From contig OZ010792.1 of NCBI GenBank assembly GCA_963932465.1, forward strand, positions 189,561,556 to 189,625,555: a stretch of DNA of 64,000 nt, read 5' to 3'. Position numbers and translations under genes: made by a program. Position 1 is the first letter of the stretch; the number at the start of each line of letters is the position of its first letter. This DNA is from Maratus speciosus. Lineage: Eukaryota; Arthropoda; Arachnida; Araneae; Salticidae. Below the pieces are notes generated by a model. The model was given only the letters and a program-made list of their open reading frames with translations, made no database searches and was not told the DNA's origin. Shown here one piece after another: positions 59,840-64,000 of this stretch.

Positions 59840-60428
59840 TAATATTTTTCTTTTCATTTCGTTTAAAAAAAATAAAGAAGTGAAAGCCATTTATTTTAAT
59901 TGCTTCAGTTAGCATTAAATAAAATGATAATGAAATACAAATTAAATTAAAAATAAAATTAACATGATACATTTCTTAGCATACATTTAAGGGAGGCCAA
60001 ACTTCTCGACAAATTAGTTTAAAATAGTAACCTTTTCTAAAATCTGAAAAAAATATCTGTTTGATTAAAATTTGAGTTGCCATCATTAGAAAAATGTATA
60101 TAAAATTAGAAAAAATTATTCGAAAACTGATTCGAGTTTAAAAATTCTAACACCAGTTTTAAAACCTGCGGATCAATATTGATTTTTGGTGTTAATTTCA
60201 TCGCAACGTATTCCCTATTTTAGGAGAAATCGCCGTGAAACATAATCAGTTGTTTAATCAGTCGATTCATACTTCCGTTTCATAAATTTGTTTCATTAGG
60301 ATTTTGTATATACTAGGGGATTATACCCGGGCTTCCCGGGTTAAAGAATATAGGTGAAAACATTTTTTTTTTAAACTAATAATTTTTTGTATGCAATAAT
60401 TTTTTTAGATTGCCCACTTACATTAAAA

Positions 60429-62119
60429 AAGTCCTTCCGGCCAGTGCCGGGAGGAAGAGGTAGCTTTCATATTCCTTATTTTAAAAAAGCCAACTTATAT
60501 TATTCAAACACACGAAGCTCAATTAAGTGGAAACCGAATGTAGGAGATTCGATACTAATTTTTATCAATACTAAATCATTATAAATGAGAATTTCGCAAA
60601 ATTAGTCAGCTTTATCCAAGCTGCTTTTATTTAAAGTAACTTATATTTCGCTGCCAAATTCGGCGATTTCTTAAAGTGCCTGCCGTTTTAAGACAACATG
60701 GTGGATGAGGCTAACCAGCGAACTTGGTCGAGACCTTAGTAATTGCTGTGCACATGCTCACTCACATCAGAATCGGTTGATACATACGAGTGCTGTCGCA
60801 TGCAAAATATCAGATTTTTCAAAATGTCACCCACGTTAGAAATTGAAACTGCTATATCTGAGCCATTTTTTAGGATAAAGACAAACAAAAAATGCTCCTG
60901 AATCCTTATATCAAGGTCAAATACTTCAGAAAGAAACCTTTTTCAATTTCTAATTTTTTTGCACCTCACTTTAAATATATATTTTTTTTAATTTAATGGC
61001 CGCCATTTTGAAACAAGATGGCTGATGAAGCTGGCCAGAGAACTTGGTCGAGATATTGATGTATACTATCCACATGCCTTCTTCCATCGAAATAGGCGAA
61101 TACGTGTGGTATCGCGAGACAAATACAAGATCGTTTCAAAGTGTTAGCCATGATAGAAATTCAAAGTGCTATAATTCAACCACTTTTTAAGATATAAACA
61201 AAAGAACAAATTTTCTGAAACAAAAACTGCTCCAGAATCTTTGTATCAAGGCCAAATCCATAAAAAAAACCTTTTTCATTTTCCAACTTTTTAATACCTC
61301 ATTTTAAATTTTAAATTACATTTTTTTAAATGGCAACCCTTTTGAAACAAGATGGCGAATGAAGCTGGCAAACAAACTCGGTCGAAACATTGGTATGTAC
61401 TATGTACAGACCAAGTTACATTCAAATCGGTTCATAAATACGCCTGTTATCGCGTGAAAAAAATAAGGGCGTTTCAAAATGTCAGCCACGCTAGAAATTC
61501 AAAATGCTATAACTCAGCCATTTTTTAAGACATAGACGAAACAAAAACTGCTCCCGAATCTTTTTATCGAGGTCAAACACATAAGAAAAAAATATTTTTT
61601 CATTTTTCAAATTTTTGGTACCACATTTCAAATTTAAATTTTTCTTAAAATTTTAAATGGCCGCCATTTTTAAACAAAATGGCGGATGAAACTGGCCAAC
61701 AAACTCGGTCGAGACATTGGTCTGTACTATGTATAAACGAAGTTACATCCAAATCGGTTCATAAGTACGCCTTTTATCGCGTGACAAAATTCAGGACGTT
61801 TCAAAATGCCAGCTTCACTAGTAATTCAAAATGCTATAACTCAGCCATTTTTTAAGATATAGACGAAACAAAAACTGCTACGGAGTCTTTGTATAAAGGT
61901 CAAATACGTAAGAAAAAAATATTTTTCCATTTTCAATTTTTTGGTACCACATTTTAAATTTTAAATTTTTTTAAAATTTTTAAATGGCCGCCATTTTGAA
62001 ACAAAATGGCGGATGAAGCTGGCCAACGAACTCGGTCGAGACATTGGTATGTACTATGTACACACCGAATTACATCCAAATCGGTTCATAAATACGAGAG
62101 TTACAGTGTGACATAGGTC

Positions 62120-62163
<44 letters not shown>

Positions 62164-62309
62164 ATATATATATATATATATATATCAATTTTGAACGGAG
62201 GGTGGTTTCGGGGTCTGGGGGTCATGATCGATGAAAATATACCAAAATTTTTTGAAATCGCTTTCCTCCGAACGGCTGCAATAGGTAGCTTTTTGTAAAG
62301 AAAGCTACC
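60429..62309 (+). mobile_element. Nested element with ~325-bp tandem interior
   Basis: It is inserted in H2: the empty site at about 39,990 reads 'cattaaaagagc' (reversed), while here TAAAA flanks both sides (60,424-60,428 and 62,310-62,314). It starts with a GC-rich CCTTCCGG...GGAGG...GGTAGCTTT block. The interior is five units of 320-334 bp (anchors 60,721, 61,041, 61,375, 61,702, 62,029), then a (TA)n tract (62,122-62,184) and a 3' module ending in a GGTAGCTTT / AAAGCTACC hairpin. The same 3' module and a similar start occur at 22,846-23,795. No protein domain is visible. Confidence 0.75.
62122..62184. repeat. (TA)n microsatellite
   Basis: Two TA runs broken by TTGA, with the complementary TCAA at the right, so the tract is itself a potential hairpin. 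The hydrophobic frame across it is an artefact of the repeat. Confidence 0.95.
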
Positions 62310-64000
62310 TAAAAGCATTTTTCATATGGAAAATACGAATTATACAATCAAATAAATTTTTGAAATTTATCAAAAGCGATATTTTCTTATTAGCCGCATG
62401 CTAAGAGTTATTTGACAAAGATTTTGCTACTTACGGCATCCATTTATATTCTGATAATTTCAGAGCTTATACTTGTCTGTTAAATTTGTGTTTTATTTAT
62501 ATCATTTTATTTATTTATTCATAGGGGAGTTTTTTTAATGGATATTAGCCGTAAGAAAATGATGAACTCTTTATTTTGTTTTAAGGGCAAACGGATTAAT
62601 CTTTCGTAATCGTGCTCTGCGCGATATAGATAAATTTAAAAATATTTCACGCTTTAAAATTGTTTTTAAAACCATAGACAATCAGTAAACTGAGATGAAC
62701 TTTGCAAACAAATTCAATTTGAAAAAACATCCTATTTATTGATCTAAAAATTTAAATTGTACGATTAAAATATGTTAGATTTGTATTTTTTCAATATTAT
62801 TCTTTTATTTGTTTATAAAAGAAGTATTAATTTTGTTATGCAAAAATAGTCAGAAACAAATGCTGAAAAATGTTTGTTGCTTTATGTGCAAAATGTTTAT
62901 TATTATTAAGTATGGAAACCGGCATGTGATAAGATAAACTTAAAAAAAAAAAACATGTTTAAAAATTATTTTAGAAAATATAATACATCAGTCAATTAAG
63001 GTACAGTTTTTAAACAAACTGCATTTGAAAGTAAATTTTTTCCATATGCGACGAAAATTGAAAATGTACGATGGTCAGAGGATTAAAAAATTGCAGTAGC
63101 GAAAATTTCAAGACCTAAATTTTATCGTGAAGTGTTGCCATTCGCACAATGACGTCAACGTTACGCACAGATGCGCTTGTTCTTCATAATTTAGATACTA
63201 ATAAGTAAAATATAATAAAGATCAGTTATTAGGATGTGGTTATCAATTGACGCTCTTATGCTTGGTATTCCGAAATGAAAAACAGTAATTTTCACCTTCT
63301 CAAAATTTGTATACGCACTTCTCATATCCATATTCATCATTAAAAATTTTTTTTGTTTTATTTGATCATTTAAAAATTATTTTAACTCAAAACTTGAAGT
63401 CAGGATTGTTAGCAACATCTTTTATGTGAACAGACGCACTCATGACTTGAAATTCTAATCTCCATTAAGGAGAGTAAAAATTTCCGTAATTTATGTTTTT
63501 TAGACACATTTGTGTCAAAATGTTTAGTTTTATCTAAGAAAATGTTTGTTTTCTTTTAAATATGACTTCATTTTCATTTAAATAAGCAATTCGCCTAATG
63601 CCTGGAACTTAGTGTCAGTACTAATGCAAAAGGAAAAACAATATAGACAATTTATGAGGAAAAATGCGTGTTTTCAAAAGCCGTATGACATTTTCTGTTA
63701 TTATGCCCCTAACATAATATTCTGCTCCTAATGGGATTTTGCCCCACTAAACCCTATACAATAATTTTTATCATCAATTTGCATTTTCATCAGAAAATAG
63801 CATGAATAAAGATAAACATACCTCATTGTTTCTCTCTTGCCTGTAATAATGAAAGTTATCTAATTTTCACCATTTTGAAGAAATTTCATAAAATGCTTTT
63901 AAAATTAAATATAAAAGTGGGAATATTTAAAAAAAAAAAACACACAATGCGATCACATCTACAAATGAAGAGCTATTAGTTTAAAAAAAATATTAGTAAA

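Larger units (their letters stand above)
60313..63195 (-). mobile_element. Helitron family 2 (H2), minus copy with nested element
   Basis: CTAG at 60,313-60,316 (after A) is the reversed 3' end. On the minus strand the start TCTAAATTATGAAGAAC lies at 63,195, preceded by A. The flanking sequence on both sides is the same as around 39,032-40,119, so both descend from one insertion. The extra length is the element at 60,429-62,309. Confidence 0.85.
58225..64000 (-). mobile_element. Composite Helitron, minus copy (continues right)
   Basis: CTAG (58,225-58,228) preceded by A and followed by the family 1 hairpin marks an intact reversed 3' end. The family 1 body follows (to about 58,545), then the 'ctaagtcatgtgac' and 'tctatattataatagtcc' modules, a hAT-like MITE with a further one nested inside it, the H2 Helitron (60,313-63,195) and an outer stretch that reaches the window end. 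Apart from extra insertions, the order mirrors 42,320 back to 38,155. No helicase frame is seen within the window. Confidence 0.65.

Noticed and set aside
62118..62318. Minus-strand frame rich in Ile-Tyr
   Set aside because: It is the translation of the (TA)n tract.

Overview
The window is AT-rich, repeat-dense eukaryotic DNA. I find no intact host gene. Nearly everything recognisable is a mobile element or a product of one: canonical Helitrons (5' TC, 3' hairpin plus CTAG, insertion between A and T), a Penelope-like retroelement with reverse transcriptase and GIY-YIG endonuclease, Tc1/mariner and pogo-like DNA transposons, hAT-like and piggyBac-like MITEs with clear target-site duplications, tRNA-derived elements and several tandem arrays. 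This mix points to an invertebrate animal, most likely an arthropod; that is inference, and the species cannot be named from this window.

Layout. 0-8 kb: Helitron pieces, two tRNA-derived elements and a 248-bp-arm near-perfect palindrome. 8.3-13.4 kb: a 2.25-kb Helitron filled with a 152-bp tandem repeat, two more pieces of the same family, and MITEs. 13.4-20.6 kb: a tRNA-like cloverleaf inside an inverted-repeat element, a diverged ~150-bp tandem array and a dead Tc1 transposase. 21.5-25.5 kb: nested insertions in a Helitron (a piggyBac-like MITE and a perfect hairpin with a 13-bp target duplication), a foldback structure and a pogo-like element. 26.6-33.2 kb: about 38 copies of a 174-bp satellite organised as an 18-mer/17-mer higher-order repeat. 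34.6-37.2 kb: MITEs and a third member of the 8.3-kb Helitron family. 37.2-42.3 kb and 58.2-64.0 kb: two oppositely oriented copies of one large composite Helitron, both carrying the same nested insertions. 42.8-46.4 kb: two Penelope-like copies joined head to head. 49.1-51.5 kb: a mariner-like MITE and a 1.3-kb Tc1-like foldback. 46.4-49.1 kb and 55.0-58.2 kb look single-copy here and hold nothing I recognise.

The most interesting theme is a shared architecture. Several unrelated families keep short conserved ends and fill the interior with tandem repeats. In two of them every unit carries motifs resembling vertebrate and insect architectural-factor sites: CTCF-like in the 152-bp units and paired YY1-like in the ~325-bp units. 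These motif matches were made by eye and are unproven. The 174-bp satellite also looks as if it grew out of a dispersed element whose tail is still attached.
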